From assembly GCA_017744715.1 (NCBI GenBank), contig JAGIAT010000001.1, positions 248,001 through 312,000 on the forward strand: a DNA stretch of 64,000 nt, given 5' to 3'. The stretch is from Niabella sp. (GTDB lineage: Bacteria; Bacteroidota; Bacteroidia; Chitinophagales; Chitinophagaceae). The notes under the pieces are model-generated. The model searched no databases. It was not told the DNA's origin and worked only from the letters and a program-made list of their open reading frames with translations. The translations under genes were made by a program, and so were the position numbers. Positions 7,965 to 18,700 of the stretch are shown one piece after another (the first letter of the stretch is position 1; each line of letters opens with the position of its first letter).

Positions 7965-10900
7965 ATGTATAAACCAATCCGGGCAGTTATACTGCTACTA
8001 ACCTCAATATGGTTTTATGCCACCACGTTGAGCGCCCAAACCACTCAGGCCTCCGTCTCCGGCCTGGTAACCGACTCAGACAACAAACCGGTAGCTGGTG
8101 CAACCGTGCTTGTTTATAACCAATCAACAGGTTTCAAACAAACAACGCTTACCAACAGCAAGGGCAATTATATTTTTAACGAAATGCCCCTGGGCGGCCC
8201 TTACTACGTGCAGATCACCTCTACCGGGTTTACGGATCAGAAAAAGGAGAACCTGTTCCTGAACCAGGGCGATGCCCTCCGGGTAAACATGCAGATGGAA
8301 ACCAATGTGCAGAACCTGGAGAATGTTACGGTTTCCTCCGGGCTCAAAGCAAAAGTGGAGAACATCGGCGCCGCCACTGCCATCGGTTCAAGGCTGATGA
8401 CCCAGCTGCCGGTGAATGGAAGAAACTTTGCCAACCTTACAGAGCTTTCGCCGCTTGCGGGCCGCAACGGAAGCATCTCCGGGCAGCTGAACACCTCCAC
8501 CAACTATACCATTGATGGAATGAACGCAAAAAACCCTACTTCGGCCGGCCCTACCACCAGCCGCAGCGGGGCGCCGTATTCCATTTCCATTGAAGCCGTA
8601 CGGGAATTTAAAGTGGTTACCAACCAGTACGATGTTACCTATGGACGAAGCGGCGGGGGAACGGTAAGTGCCGTTACAAAATCCGGTACCAACGATTTTC
8701 ATGGATCCGTGTTTGGCTTTGGCCGGGCCAATGAGCTGTCATCGCGTTATGATATTGTAGGCAACAAGCGCAATAATAACTATTCCACCTACCAGTATGG
8801 GTTCTCACTGGGTGGCCCCATCATTAAAAACAAGCTGCACTTTTTTGTAGCCTGGGATCACCAGCTGGATCAGCGTTCCCTGGTGATTGCCGATATCCAG
8901 ACGCCGCAGGATGAACTGCGGTTAAAAATAAAAAAGGATACGCTGGACAAGCTGATCGATTTTGCCCGGCAGCATTTTGGCTTATCGGATCATGCCCAAT
9001 ACGGGTCGTTTCCCAAAACGCGTAACTCAGATGCGGCATTTGCGCGGATCGACTGGCAGATCAATGATAAAAACCTGCTGACCATCCGCGATAATTTCAC
9101 CAGCGATCGGAATAAACTGGGCCTCATCGACAACACGGCGATCAACCTGTACGAGTCTGCCGGAAACGATTATAACCGGGATAACAGCCTGCTGGCCACC
9201 TTAAGAACTTCGGTAAATTCCCGCATGACCAATGAGCTGAAATTGCAGCACCTGCATACCTACCAGAGCAGTGAGCCGGGCGATGAACTGCCCCGCGCCA
9301 ATATTCCCCGCGCCATTATCCGAAACATCCCTTCGGTGATTGACGGAAAAGAGTACAAGACCAATGTGCAGTTTGGCGGGCATCGCTTTGCCCAGGAGGG
9401 GTTTAAAAACAATGTGATCCAGCTGGTGGATAATTTTTACTGGAACACCGATAAGATCAAATATGTTTTTGGTTTTGACCTCATGGGTACATTTGCAAAG
9501 TCGGTTTACGGCAGCGAGGTGAACGGAAGATTTGAGTACAACAGCCTGAACGACTTTTTCAATGGCAAACCCAGTCTTTTCTACCGGGAGACGCCCATCA
9601 ATCCGGAGCAAGAAGTATCATCATCCATCTGGAATATCGGTGCTTACGGCCAGCTGCAAACAAGACTGGCAAAAGGGCTTGATTTTACGGGCGGATTGCG
9701 GATTGACTATGCCAAGTACCCTTCCGCTCCGTTTAACAAACTGGTGTTTGATGAACTGAAGTTGCGTACCGACAGTAAAGTGAACTCACTGATCGTACAA
9801 CCCCGCCTGCAGTTCAGCTGGGATATCAACGAAGCACATACCGACTATATCCGGCTTGGCGCGGGCATCTTTGCATCGGATATCAACAACTATATGGTGA
9901 TCAATAACCTGGTTTTTGATGGCACGCACCTGGCTACCGTGGATGTAAGAGGCGCCGATATACCGGTTCCCAATTTTAACGAATACCGGAAAGACCCCTC
10001 CACTACACCAACCTTACCGCAGTTTCAGGTACCTACCATTAATATGAACGGAAAGGATGTAAAAGTGCCTACTGTATATAAGGCGAACCTCTCTTACTCG
10101 AGGTATATTACCAGCCGCCTCAGAGCCGGCATCACCGGTTTTATGACACTGGGCCGGCATAATTATTTCTACCTCGACCGGAACATGGTAACAACACCTT
10201 ATTTTACCATTCCCAACGAGGATAACCGGGGTGTGTTTGTACCGGAGAAAACCATGCCGGCCAGTGGTAATGCCGATTGGAAGCAGGGCCGCATCAGCAA
10301 TAAACTGGGAAGGGTGCTGGAGTTGAACAGCATTGGAAAAGTGAACCAGTTTGCTGTGGTGGTAGATGCCACCTGGCAGTACTTCAGGGATGGAGAGATC
10401 TCTGCCAGCTATACCTGGAATGATAATAAGGACAACGCTACCTATAACGGAAATGTGGCCAACACCGCCACCCTGGTATTACCGGTAAAGGATGATCCCC
10501 GGAATCTGAGCCATATGTCGTACTCCGATAACCAGTTCCGGCATAAAGTAGTTGTTTACGGTACTTCTCCAACACTTGCCGGTTTTACCATCGGTATCCG
10601 GTATACCGGTATGGGCGGTACCCGTTATACGCTGCGTTCCGGTGTAAACAGCAACGGCGATTTTGTAACCAGCGACAACGACCTGGCGTATATCTTTGAT
10701 ATCAATGATCCGGCTGTTGCCGAAAACATCCGCAAAGGCCTCCAGGCAGTGCTGGATAATCCCAATGCCAGTCAGAGCATTAAAGATTATATCCGCAAAT
10801 ACAATGGCCGGATGGCAGCACGCAATGGCGGTATCAACGGGTTCTTTGGCATACTGGATCTGCACGTGGGAAAGAAATTCAAAATCGCGGGTACCCATGC

Positions 10901-11120
10901 CCTGGAGCTTTCGGGTGATTTGTTCAACGTAGTAAACTTTTTTAATAAGTACAAGGGATCCAGCAAAACCCTGGGCAGCCAGGCCATCTATTCACCGCAA
11001 TCAGGAACGGCCTTTGATGCTGCTACCCGGCAGTTTTTATACAACGTAAATACGGCGGGTGTGGTTACCCCTTCGGGTGATCCTTACCAGTTCCAGATCG
11101 GGCTGCGGTATAGCTTCTGA
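7965..11120 (+). CDS. Oar-like TonB-dependent outer membrane receptor
   Basis: A 1051-residue outer membrane protein with signal peptide (MYKPIRAVILLLTSIWF, cleavage after TLSAQ). Residues ~28-110 form a carboxypeptidase-regulatory-like domain (ASVSGLVTDSDNKPVAGATV). The plug domain follows (LPVNGRNFANLTELSPLAG, NYTIDGMN, REFKVVTNQYD, GRSGGGTVSAVTKSGTN), then a beta-barrel ending in an aromatic residue (FQIGLRYSF). The plug signature matches Oar-type receptors, which import large or peptide-like substrates and take part in protein secretion or adventurous behaviour in some bacteria. No SusD partner is adjacent, so it is distinct from the SusC gene at 15781. Substrate unknown. Confidence 0.9.
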   Translation: MYKPIRAVILLLTSIWFYATTLSAQTTQASVSGLVTDSDNKPVAGATVLVYNQSTGFKQTTLTNSKGNYIFNEMPLGGPYYVQITSTGFTDQKKENLFLNQGDALRVNMQMETNVQNLENVTVSSGLKAKVENIGAATAIGSRLMTQLPVNGRNFANLTELSPLAGRNGSISGQLNTSTNYTIDGMNAKNPTSAGPTTSRSGAPYSISIEAVREFKVVTNQYDVTYGRSGGGTVSAVTKSGTNDFHGSVFGFGRANELSSRYDIVGNKRNNNYSTYQYGFSLGGPIIKNKLHFFVAWDHQLDQRSLVIADIQTPQDELRLKIKKDTLDKLIDFARQHFGLSDHAQYGSFPKTRNSDAAFARIDWQINDKNLLTIRDNFTSDRNKLGLIDNTAINLYESAGNDYNRDNSLLATLRTSVNSRMTNELKLQHLHTYQSSEPGDELPRANIPRAIIRNIPSVIDGKEYKTNVQFGGHRFAQEGFKNNVIQLVDNFYWNTDKIKYVFGFDLMGTFAKSVYGSEVNGRFEYNSLNDFFNGKPSLFYRETPINPEQEVSSSIWNIGAYGQLQTRLAKGLDFTGGLRIDYAKYPSAPFNKLVFDELKLRTDSKVNSLIVQPRLQFSWDINEAHTDYIRLGAGIFASDINNYMVINNLVFDGTHLATVDVRGADIPVPNFNEYRKDPSTTPTLPQFQVPTINMNGKDVKVPTVYKANLSYSRYITSRLRAGITGFMTLGRHNYFYLDRNMVTTPYFTIPNEDNRGVFVPEKTMPASGNADWKQGRISNKLGRVLELNSIGKVNQFAVVVDATWQYFRDGEISASYTWNDNKDNATYNGNVANTATLVLPVKDDPRNLSHMSYSDNQFRHKVVVYGTSPTLAGFTIGIRYTGMGGTRYTLRSGVNSNGDFVTSDNDLAYIFDINDPAVAENIRKGLQAVLDNPNASQSIKDYIRKYNGRMAARNGGINGFFGILDLHVGKKFKIAGTHALELSGDLFNVVNFFNKYKGSSKTLGSQAIYSPQSGTAFDAATRQFLYNVNTAGVVTPSGDPYQFQIGLRYSF

Positions 11121-11152
11121 TAAGCCGGAGCTTTTATTGCCCACGATTACAC

Positions 11153-11187
11153 GGATTAGCACAGGAGGTTAAAATCTGCGCTAATCC
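11153..11187. repeat. Intergenic inverted repeat
   Basis: GGATTAGCACAG and CTGCGCTAATCC form a 12-bp stem with one mismatch around an 11-nt loop, 33 bases after the receptor stop codon. There is no T tract. The sequence belongs to the same GATTA/CACAG/CTGCG word family as the tandem array just downstream. Confidence 0.6.
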
Positions 11188-11239
11188 CTATAATATATAA
11201 GGCATACCTCTGCGACTGGGCTTAGTGCTGCTAATTTTT

Positions 11240-12018
11240 GCTCACAGATTTCGCAGATGTGCACAGAAGGTTTAGGCACGAGAAATGAAATATCGGTCTG
11301 TGTTAATCTGTGGCATCCGTGAGCACAACCTCCGCGTCTCATCTTGTTGCGGGGTGTTCGGATTAGGGTTGCTCACAGATTTCGCAGATGTGCACAGAAG
11401 GCGTAGACACGAGGATGAAAGGTCGATCTGTGTTAATCTGTGGCATCCGTGAGCATAACCTCCACGTCTCATCTTGTTGCCAGGTGTTCGGATAGGGTTG
11501 CTCACAGACTTCGCAGATGTGCACAGAAGGCTTAGACACGGGAAATGAAAGATCGATCTGTGTTAATCTGTGGCATCCGTGAGCACAGCCCCGCGTCCTC
11601 ATCTTGTTGCGGGGTGTTCGGATTAGGGTTGCTCACAGATTTCGCAGATGTGCACAGAAGGTTTAGACACGAGAAATGAAAGATCGATCTGTGTTAATCT
11701 GTGGCATCCGTGAGCACAACCTCGTGTTCTCATCTTGTTGCCGGGGTGTTCGGATTAGGGTTGCTCACAGATTTCGCAGGTGTGCACAGAAGGTTTAGAC
11801 ACGAGAATGAAATATCGATCTGTGTTAATCTGTGGCATCCGTGAGCACAACCTCGTGTTCTCATCTTGTTGCCGGGGTGTTCGGATTAGGGTTGCTCACA
11901 GACTTCGCAGATGTGCACAGAAGGTTTAGACACGAGAATGAACGATCGATCTGTGTTAATCTGTGGCATCCGTGAGCACAACCTCCGCGCCTCATCTTGT
12001 TGCCGGGTGTTCGGATTC
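11240..12018. repeat. Six tandem copies of a ~131-bp hairpin-bearing repeat
   Basis: Units start with GCTCACAGA near 11240, 11371, 11500, 11631, 11763 and 11894, giving periods of 129-132 bp; the last unit fades at about 12018. Each unit has two parts. The first is an imperfect inverted repeat: in unit one the 28-nt arm at 11240-11267 pairs with 11297-11324 (21 of 28 positions complementary). The second is a ~47-bp linker with CATCTTGTTGC and GGTGTTCGGATTAGGG. Copies differ by a few substitutions and 1-2 base indels. Several open frames cross it but they are by-products of the repeat. It lies between the receptor gene and the 3' end of rpoN. Confidence 0.9.
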
Positions 12019-12106
12019 AACAAAAGACTGTTCACCGGTTATAAACCATTGACCCGTAAAATTTTAAGTGATCTGCCCGGAGCTGCCGGTACCGGATGTA
12101 CAGGAA

Positions 12107-13591
12107 TTATACCAATTCTTTCCGCAGCCGTGCTACCGGAATATTGAGTTGTTCCCGGTACTTGGCCACCGTACGGCGTGCAATATTATAGCCCTTTTCC
12201 TGCAGCAGCTCGGTAAGCTTTTCATCGCTGTAAGGATGTTTTTTGCTTTCGTTTTCGATCAGGTCTGTGAGGATCTTTTTTACCTCGCGGGTTGATACCT
12301 CTTCACCGCTGTCTGTACTCAGCGATTCACTAAAGAAAAATTTTAACCGGTAGGTGCCAAATTCCGTTTGTACAAATTTGCTGTTGGCCACACGGCTAAC
12401 GGTGGAAATATCCAGGTTGGTTTTTTCCGCAATGTCCTTCAGGATCATCGGGCGTAAGGTGGTTTCATCGCCGGTAAGGAAAAACTCCTCCTGGTGTTCC
12501 ATGATGGCCGACATGGTGTCCAGCAGGGTATGCTGGCGTTGGCGGATGGCATCAATAAACCATTTGGCGGCATCAATCTTTTGTTTGATAAAGAGCACGG
12601 CCTCTTTCTGTTGTTTATCCTTTTTAGAACCGCGGTCATACTCTTTCATCATATCCCGGTAACCTTCGCTGATGCGCAGTTCCGGTGCATTACGGCTGTT
12701 GAGCGTCAGTTCCAGTTTACCGTTATTGTTCAAAATAAAGAAATCCGGTACCACATAGCTTTCCGCCTTGTTTACGGCACCGATGTTGCCGCCGGGCTTG
12801 GGGTTCAGCTTAACGATCTGCTGCATCACATCGCGCAGTTCATCCTCCGTTAAACCCAACCCGCGCTGTATCTTTTCGTAATGCTTCTTGGTAAATTCGT
12901 CAAAATACTTCTCAATGGCCAGGATCGCCTTGTCTACATCCTTGCCCTCCTGTTTCTGACGTCTCAGCTGCAGCAGCAGGCATTCCGTCAGGTCACGGGC
13001 AGCAACACCGGGCGGATCAAACTGCTGTATCTTCTGAATAATGCTTTCTACTTCAGCCGCGGTGGTTTCGATATTCTGGCGAAAGGCCAGGTCATCTACC
13101 AGGGCCGGGGTATCTCGGCGCAGGTAACCGTCTTCATCAATGCTGCCGATAATATGCTGCGCAATCTGGTGCTCCTTATCGGAAAGGGAAAGCAATCCCA
13201 GCTGGTTTTCCAGCGTATCGTAAAAACTGGTTTCTGTTTTAATAGGCAGCTGCCGGTTTTCGTCATCCCCGTAATGATCTTCACGCGTTTTATAATCGGC
13301 AATATCATCATCGCCTTCATGCACATAGTCACTTACGTCGATGGTATCATATTCATCCTGGCTATGCTCCGGCTCTTCCAGTGAGTCCGAACCATCCGTA
13401 AATTCATCCTTCAGCTCCCCTTCGTCGCTATGCTTACCCTCATCCAGTTCCAATGCCGGATTTTCCTCCATTTCTTCCTTGATGCGCTCTTCCAGGTTGG
13501 CTGTAGGAACCTGCAGCAATTTCATCAACTGAATCTGCTGGGGGGATAGCTTCTGCAGAAGCTTCTGTTGTAATGATTGTCCTAAAGCCAT
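12107..13591 (-). CDS. rpoN: RNA polymerase sigma-54 factor
   Basis: Sigma-54 directs RNA polymerase to -24/-12 promoters and needs AAA+ activators for open-complex formation. The 494-residue protein has the Gln/Leu-rich region I (SLQQKLLQKLSPQQIQLMKL), an acidic region II (about residues 45-115), a core-binding domain, and the near-terminal RpoN box ARRTVAKYRE. Length is normal. The ATG at 13591 is the natural start. The stop lies about 90 bases from the end of the repeat array. A promoter with TTG and TATATTTG elements is visible upstream. Neighbouring genes give no sign of being its regulon. Confidence 0.96.
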   Translation of the reverse strand: MALGQSLQQKLLQKLSPQQIQLMKLLQVPTANLEERIKEEMEENPALELDEGKHSDEGELKDEFTDGSDSLEEPEHSQDEYDTIDVSDYVHEGDDDIADYKTREDHYGDDENRQLPIKTETSFYDTLENQLGLLSLSDKEHQIAQHIIGSIDEDGYLRRDTPALVDDLAFRQNIETTAAEVESIIQKIQQFDPPGVAARDLTECLLLQLRRQKQEGKDVDKAILAIEKYFDEFTKKHYEKIQRGLGLTEDELRDVMQQIVKLNPKPGGNIGAVNKAESYVVPDFFILNNNGKLELTLNSRNAPELRISEGYRDMMKEYDRGSKKDKQQKEAVLFIKQKIDAAKWFIDAIRQRQHTLLDTMSAIMEHQEEFFLTGDETTLRPMILKDIAEKTNLDISTVSRVANSKFVQTEFGTYRLKFFFSESLSTDSGEEVSTREVKKILTDLIENESKKHPYSDEKLTELLQEKGYNIARRTVAKYREQLNIPVARLRKELV

Positions 13592-13637
13592 GCTTAATAA
13601 AAATGTGGGTGCGTCTCAAAAATCGAGCCGTAAATTA

Positions 13638-13669
13638 CAAATATATCCATTTGATCTACAATAAAACAA
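13638..13669 (-). promoter_or_regulatory. Putative rpoN promoter
   Basis: On the minus strand TTG (13667-13669) and TATATTTG (13638-13645) are separated by 21 bases, fitting the Bacteroidota sigma-A pattern TTG-N19-21-TAnnTTTG. The -7 element lies about 47 bases upstream of the rpoN start codon. Confidence 0.5.
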
Positions 13670-13924
13670 GCCCGGTTTTGCTATTTCACCCAAAATTAAC
13701 GAATAAATACCTGATTTATAATGTTGTGGATGAATAATCTTCATTTTCGTGAAGAAAAAGAACAACATCTGCAAAGGATTCGTGTACGAACCGCCTACTT
13801 ATTAGAAATTATTCAAATAACAGGAAGTGGTATATATCTAACGGTTGTTAGGAAATGATTACCTTTATAGTCCTAATTTTTTAAAACAATTAACAACCCG
13901 GACTATATTGAAAAGGAATGGCCC

Positions 13925-14488
13925 TTGTTACGGGAGCGGATTGCAGAAGGAGACGAAATAGCATTTACCCGTTTATATGGTTTGTTTTATAAACGGTTAT
14001 ATCATTTTTCGTTGTCGCTGGTTCGACTTCCGGATACGGCGAATGAAGTGGTAGAAGATGTGTTTACCAGGATGTGGCTGAATCGTGCCCGGATAACAGA
14101 CATCCACAACCCTGCCGTGTATTTGTATGTGGCGGTAAAAAATCAATCGCTGAACCGGTTATCTGTAAAGGCCCGGGAATGGATCGTGTCCGGGCTGGAT
14201 GAAACCTCCACATCGGTAGCGGCCATTGGCAGCGATCCGTTTACACAGGTAGTTACTGCCGAAATGCTCCGCAGGGTAAACAGTGCGGTAGAGCAACTGC
14301 CGCCGCGCTGTAAAATGATCTTTAAGCTGGTTCGGGAAGATGGATTGCGTTATAAAGAAGTGGCCGAGATCTTAAATATATCCGTAAACACCATCGATGT
14401 GCAAATGGCAACAGCCGTGAGGCGCATCAGCGAGGCCCTGGGCATTGCTCAATATGTGCGTCAAAAAGCCCCCCTGAAAAAAAAATAA
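13925..14488 (+). CDS. ECF RNA polymerase sigma factor of the PUL
   Basis: A 187-residue sigma-70 family protein. Region 2 covers AFTRLYGLFYKRLYHFSLSL through VVEDVFTRMW, and region 4 covers LPPRCKMIFKLVREDGLRYK and VAEILNISVNTIDVQM. It should be held by the FecR-type anti-sigma factor encoded 81 bases downstream and released when the SusC receptor binds substrate. The start is uncertain: the frame is open from 13877, but contains no ATG upstream of conserved region 2. TTG at 13925 is the given start, and ATT at 13889 would restore the usual ~10 extra residues. An ATG at 13918 is in a different frame that stops soon. Confidence 0.88.
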   Translation: MLRERIAEGDEIAFTRLYGLFYKRLYHFSLSLVRLPDTANEVVEDVFTRMWLNRARITDIHNPAVYLYVAVKNQSLNRLSVKAREWIVSGLDETSTSVAAIGSDPFTQVVTAEMLRRVNSAVEQLPPRCKMIFKLVREDGLRYKEVAEILNISVNTIDVQMATAVRRISEALGIAQYVRQKAPLKKK

Positions 14489-14569
14489 AAAATTCCGGTA
14501 TCCGGTATAGTAGATCGTTCACCGGTTCCGGTCCTTTATGAATAAGGGCAATCCATTTGCTTATTATAC

Positions 14570-15658
14570 ATGAGAAATGATGATTTCATATGGAATCTGA
14601 TGGCGCGCGCTATCTACGGAGAAGCGCAGGCGTCTGAAAAACAGGAGCTACAGGCGTATCTTGCAACGCATCCGGAGCTTCAGCAGCAGTATGAGCTGTT
14701 GCAGCAGTTGCTCAAAAGGTCGGAAGGTGACGGCCATACTGTAAACGACGACCATGCGGAGCAGGTGCAGATACTCCTGGCAAAGACGGAATCCCCCATT
14801 TCATTGCTGCGTCCCCGTAAAAAGAACCTGCGCGGCCGCCTGTATTATTATGGCGCGGCGGCAGCTGCCGTAATTGCGCTGGTGTGCTGGGGCATTATAC
14901 AGCTGCAGGGGCCTGCCGGCGAACGGCAGGGTACGTACCGGCTGGCATCGGCCACCGCCAAGGGCACCCGGAAGCAGTTAACGTTGCCGGATGGAACCAG
15001 GGTTTGGCTGAATGGGGGATCCCGCCTGTTTTTTGTAACGGATTTTAAGGGCGGTACCCGGGAAGTGAAGCTGGAAGGGGAGGCCTTTTTTGATGTGGTG
15101 CATGCACAAACGGAAACGGGAGCCAAACGCCCGTTTATTGTTCATGCGGGTAATATTGATATAAATGTACTGGGAACCGCTTTTAATGTAAAAGCGTATG
15201 CCAATGAAAAGATGACCACCGCCGTTTTGTATAGGGGACTGATCCGGGTTACCAAGCACAACGGAGCCGACAGCTTTCAGCCGGTATTGCTCTATCCCAA
15301 CCAAAAGCTGGTCATTCCCAATACGCTTGTAGCCATGCAGCCGGTAACCGGTGAAGCACAGGAAGCCCTGAAAATTGAAGCGATTGACAGCACAAAGGCC
15401 GTGGAAGCCCGTACGGAAACGGCCTGGATGTATAACCGGCTCGAGTTTCGGGGAGATGATTTTGTAACCCTGGCACATAAAATGGAACAGTGGTATAATG
15501 TATCCATTCACTTTACTGATGATGCCGTAAAGCGGTTGAATTTTAACGGGTCGTTCGAAAAAGAAACGGTTGCCCAGGCCCTGGAGGCATTGAAACTGGC
15601 CAACGCTTTTAACTATAAGATAGCGGGTAACGAGGTCTGGATCGGATCATCGCGGTAA
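14570..15658 (+). CDS. FecR family anti-sigma factor
   Basis: A 362-residue inner-membrane regulator. The cytoplasmic N-terminal ~85 residues bind the sigma factor. One transmembrane helix follows (about residues 92-112, YYYGAAAAAVIALVCWGII), then the FecR domain (KQLTLPDGTRVWLNGGSRL, GEAFFDVVH, VLGTAFNVKAY) and a C-terminal DUF4974 domain (about residues 285-360). It relays a signal from the STN domain of the SusC receptor encoded next, releasing the sigma factor. The order sigma-FecR-SusC-SusD is the classic transenvelope regulation set in Bacteroidota. Start ATG at 14570 fits the family. Confidence 0.93.
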   Translation: MRNDDFIWNLMARAIYGEAQASEKQELQAYLATHPELQQQYELLQQLLKRSEGDGHTVNDDHAEQVQILLAKTESPISLLRPRKKNLRGRLYYYGAAAAAVIALVCWGIIQLQGPAGERQGTYRLASATAKGTRKQLTLPDGTRVWLNGGSRLFFVTDFKGGTREVKLEGEAFFDVVHAQTETGAKRPFIVHAGNIDINVLGTAFNVKAYANEKMTTAVLYRGLIRVTKHNGADSFQPVLLYPNQKLVIPNTLVAMQPVTGEAQEALKIEAIDSTKAVEARTETAWMYNRLEFRGDDFVTLAHKMEQWYNVSIHFTDDAVKRLNFNGSFEKETVAQALEALKLANAFNYKIAGNEVWIGSSR

Positions 15659-15780
15659 ACGGTAGCTCCTGTTGGGCCATGCGTTCAGGAGTAGCGGCCG
15701 CCATAAAGATGTGTTAACTTTACATGAAGCGATATAACGAATGCTTTATGTGATATTATTAAAAATGCAATATTTATCAC

Positions 15781-18700
15781 ATGAGATGCTTAACAAGGGA
15801 GACACGGTCTCCACAAACAAAAAAAGTTTTACTTGCCATGAAATTGACGATGCTGTTTCTCCTGTTCTTTACATTTCATATTCATGCCAGCGGTTTCGGG
15901 CAGCAGCGCATCCATTTAAAAGTAAAGAAAACAGAACTGGCGGAAGTGCTTCGTTCAATAGAGGCAAAAACTTCTTACCGGTTTTTGTATAACAATGACC
16001 TTCCCGCGATGCGGTCAAAAGTAACCCTCAACGCAAGGGATGCAACGATTGAGGAGGTGCTGCCCCAGCTGCTTTTTTATACGGATATGACCTTTCAGCT
16101 GATGGCCAATGATCTTATTGTGCTCCGGGAAAACCCCCTGGAAAAAAAGGCAGTAACCGTTACCGGTAAAGTAACCGATAGTTCCGGTGCGCCCTTATCG
16201 GGCGTTTCGGTACAGGTAAAAGGAACCACGATTGGTACGGTTACCAATGCCGAAGGTACATTTACACTTTCCGTTCCGGACGCCGGCAGTACCCTGGTGT
16301 TTTCAATGGTGGGCTACGATGCCCAGGAATATCCCCTGAATGGCAGTACCCAGGTAACCATTGCTTTGATTGCCTCGCAGCAGGTGATGGACCAGGTAGT
16401 GGTGATTGGGTATGGTACGGCCCGTAAACGCGAGCTTACGGGATCGGTGGCTTCCGTAAAGGGGGAAGAGCTGGCCAAGCAGCCGGTACAAACACCCACA
16501 CAGGCGTTACAGGGCAAGGTTTCCGGTGTTCAGGTGATCAGTTCCGGGCAGCCCAATGCGGCACCCAAACTGCGGATCCGGGGAACCGGGTCTACCCTTT
16601 CCGGTGCAGAACCGCTTTATGTGGTGGATGGAGTGATCACAGATGATATCCGGAATATCAATAACAATGATATCGTTACCATGGAGATCCTGAAGGATGC
16701 CAGTTCTACGGCCATCTATGGTATGCGCGCGGCAAATGGAGTGGTACTGATTACCACAAAGAAAGGCCGGAAGGGCAAACTTCAATTTAATTATGACATG
16801 AATATGGGTATCCGCGAGGCGTCAAAGCTTGTAAATATGGCCGGGGAAAATCAATATGCAGGTTATCTTAATGAAGCCAGTGTGTATTATGGCAGTGGTG
16901 ATAGCCTGGTATCCTCAAGCGCGCTTAAAGGAAATAATACAGACTGGTATGATGTGATATTGAAAAAAGCATTTCAGCAAAATCATAACCTGTCGCTTTC
17001 CGGAGGTGGGGAAAACGTTACCTATTTTTTAAGTGCAGGATATTTAACGGACGACGGTATCCAGAAAGATAACGCATTCAAAAGATTTACACTACGCTCC
17101 AACAACGAATATAATCTTTCCAAAAAACTGAAATTGACAACACAGGTATCCTTTACAAATTCAAAGGATGATGGATACAATTCGGGCGCTTTCCAAAGTG
17201 CATACCGGGCCGCTCCAACGGTGCCAGGGAAGGTGGGTGCTCTTTACGGAAATACCTCTATTGCCGGGAATGTGGCCAATCCGCTTTTAAGCATCGAAAA
17301 AACAAATGCCATTTTTATAACTAACAGGATACAGGGAACCGGAGCTCTGGAATATAAACCGGTGCCCTGGCTAACTTTAAAGTCGAGCATTGGAGCAGAC
17401 ATCAGTTTTATAAAGAATACAACCTATGATTATGCCTATTTAAGCGACGGTGCCACTTTTCTTACTCCGGGTGGCAATCAGCAAAGGGCAAGAAGCCAGT
17501 TGAGCCTCGACAAAAATGATCTTTCCCGATATGTTTGGGATAATACCGTCACATTTTCAAAAAAATTTGAAAAACACAATCTTACATTCCTGCTAGGTAC
17601 AACGGCTGAACAGTTCAAGTCAAACAACGAAAATGGAAAAGCGTTGGATGTTCCGGAAAATAAAGACCAGTGGTTTTTAAATGCAGGCGCGGCCGGATCA
17701 CAAACCGTTGAAAATACCGGGGATAAGTGGACAAGGAATTCTTATCTGTCAAGATTGAATTATGGCTATGATGATCGCTATCTGCTTTCTGCAAGTTTCA
17801 GGGCGGATGGCACTTCAAGATTCGGGAAGGACAATCGCTGGGGATATTTTCCATCGGTTGGTATCGGTTGGAATATTGCCCGGGAAAATTTTATGGAGAA
17901 CCAAAATATTTTCAACGATTTGAAACTAAGAGCGAACTGGGGTAAAGTGGGAAATGATAATATCCCTACATCCCTTTATTATTCCATTGCGAATGTTACC
18001 CGGCCGTATTATTTCGATGGTACGAGATACAGTGTGATCACATTTGATAATGTTACAGATAAAAATGTACGCTGGGAAGTAACCGATGAAACCGATTTCG
18101 GGCTCGAATTCTCGGTATTGGATAAACGACTGGCAGGAGAAATGGATTATTATATAAAGAAAACAAAAGATGCGTTGACATATGTAAATATCCCTGGTAT
18201 TTTGGGGGATGCAGATAACCGGTATATAACAAACGCCGCAACTTTTGAAAACAGGGGTGTGGAATTCGGATTAAACTGGAATGATAAATTTGGTACAAAC
18301 TGGCAGTATTCTATTGGCGGTAATATGGCCTTTAACCGAAATAAGATTTTGAACCTGAATGGCGGTCAGGCCCTGTTTGACGGGAATGTAAACGGATTTA
18401 CAACATTGTCGGATAACGGACATGAAATCGGAAGTTTCTATTTGCTACAGATGGATGGTATTTTTCAGTCTGAAGCGGAAGTTGCCGCTTCCGCCCAACC
18501 AAATGCGTTGCCCGGCGATATCCGGTATAAGGATCTGAATGGAGATAAAATCATTGATGATAAGGATCGTGAATTCAGTGGTGCGTATCTGCCTAAAATG
18601 ACCTATGGTGTTAATGCAAGTGTGTCAAACGGCAACTGGGATCTTAGCATCGGAACCTATGGTACATCGGGAAGTAAAATATATAACGGTAAAAAAGCGC

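Noticed and set aside
11240..12018. Regular repeats as a CRISPR array
   Set aside because: The unit is ~131 bp and repeats over its full length, including the linker, with no unique spacers; cas6 is 38 kb away. This is a tandem duplication, not a CRISPR.
11272..12147. Open reading frames of 66-79 codons across the tandem array on both strands
   Set aside because: They arise because the repeated unit happens to lack stops in some frames; the proteins are repetitive and carry no start signals or family features.
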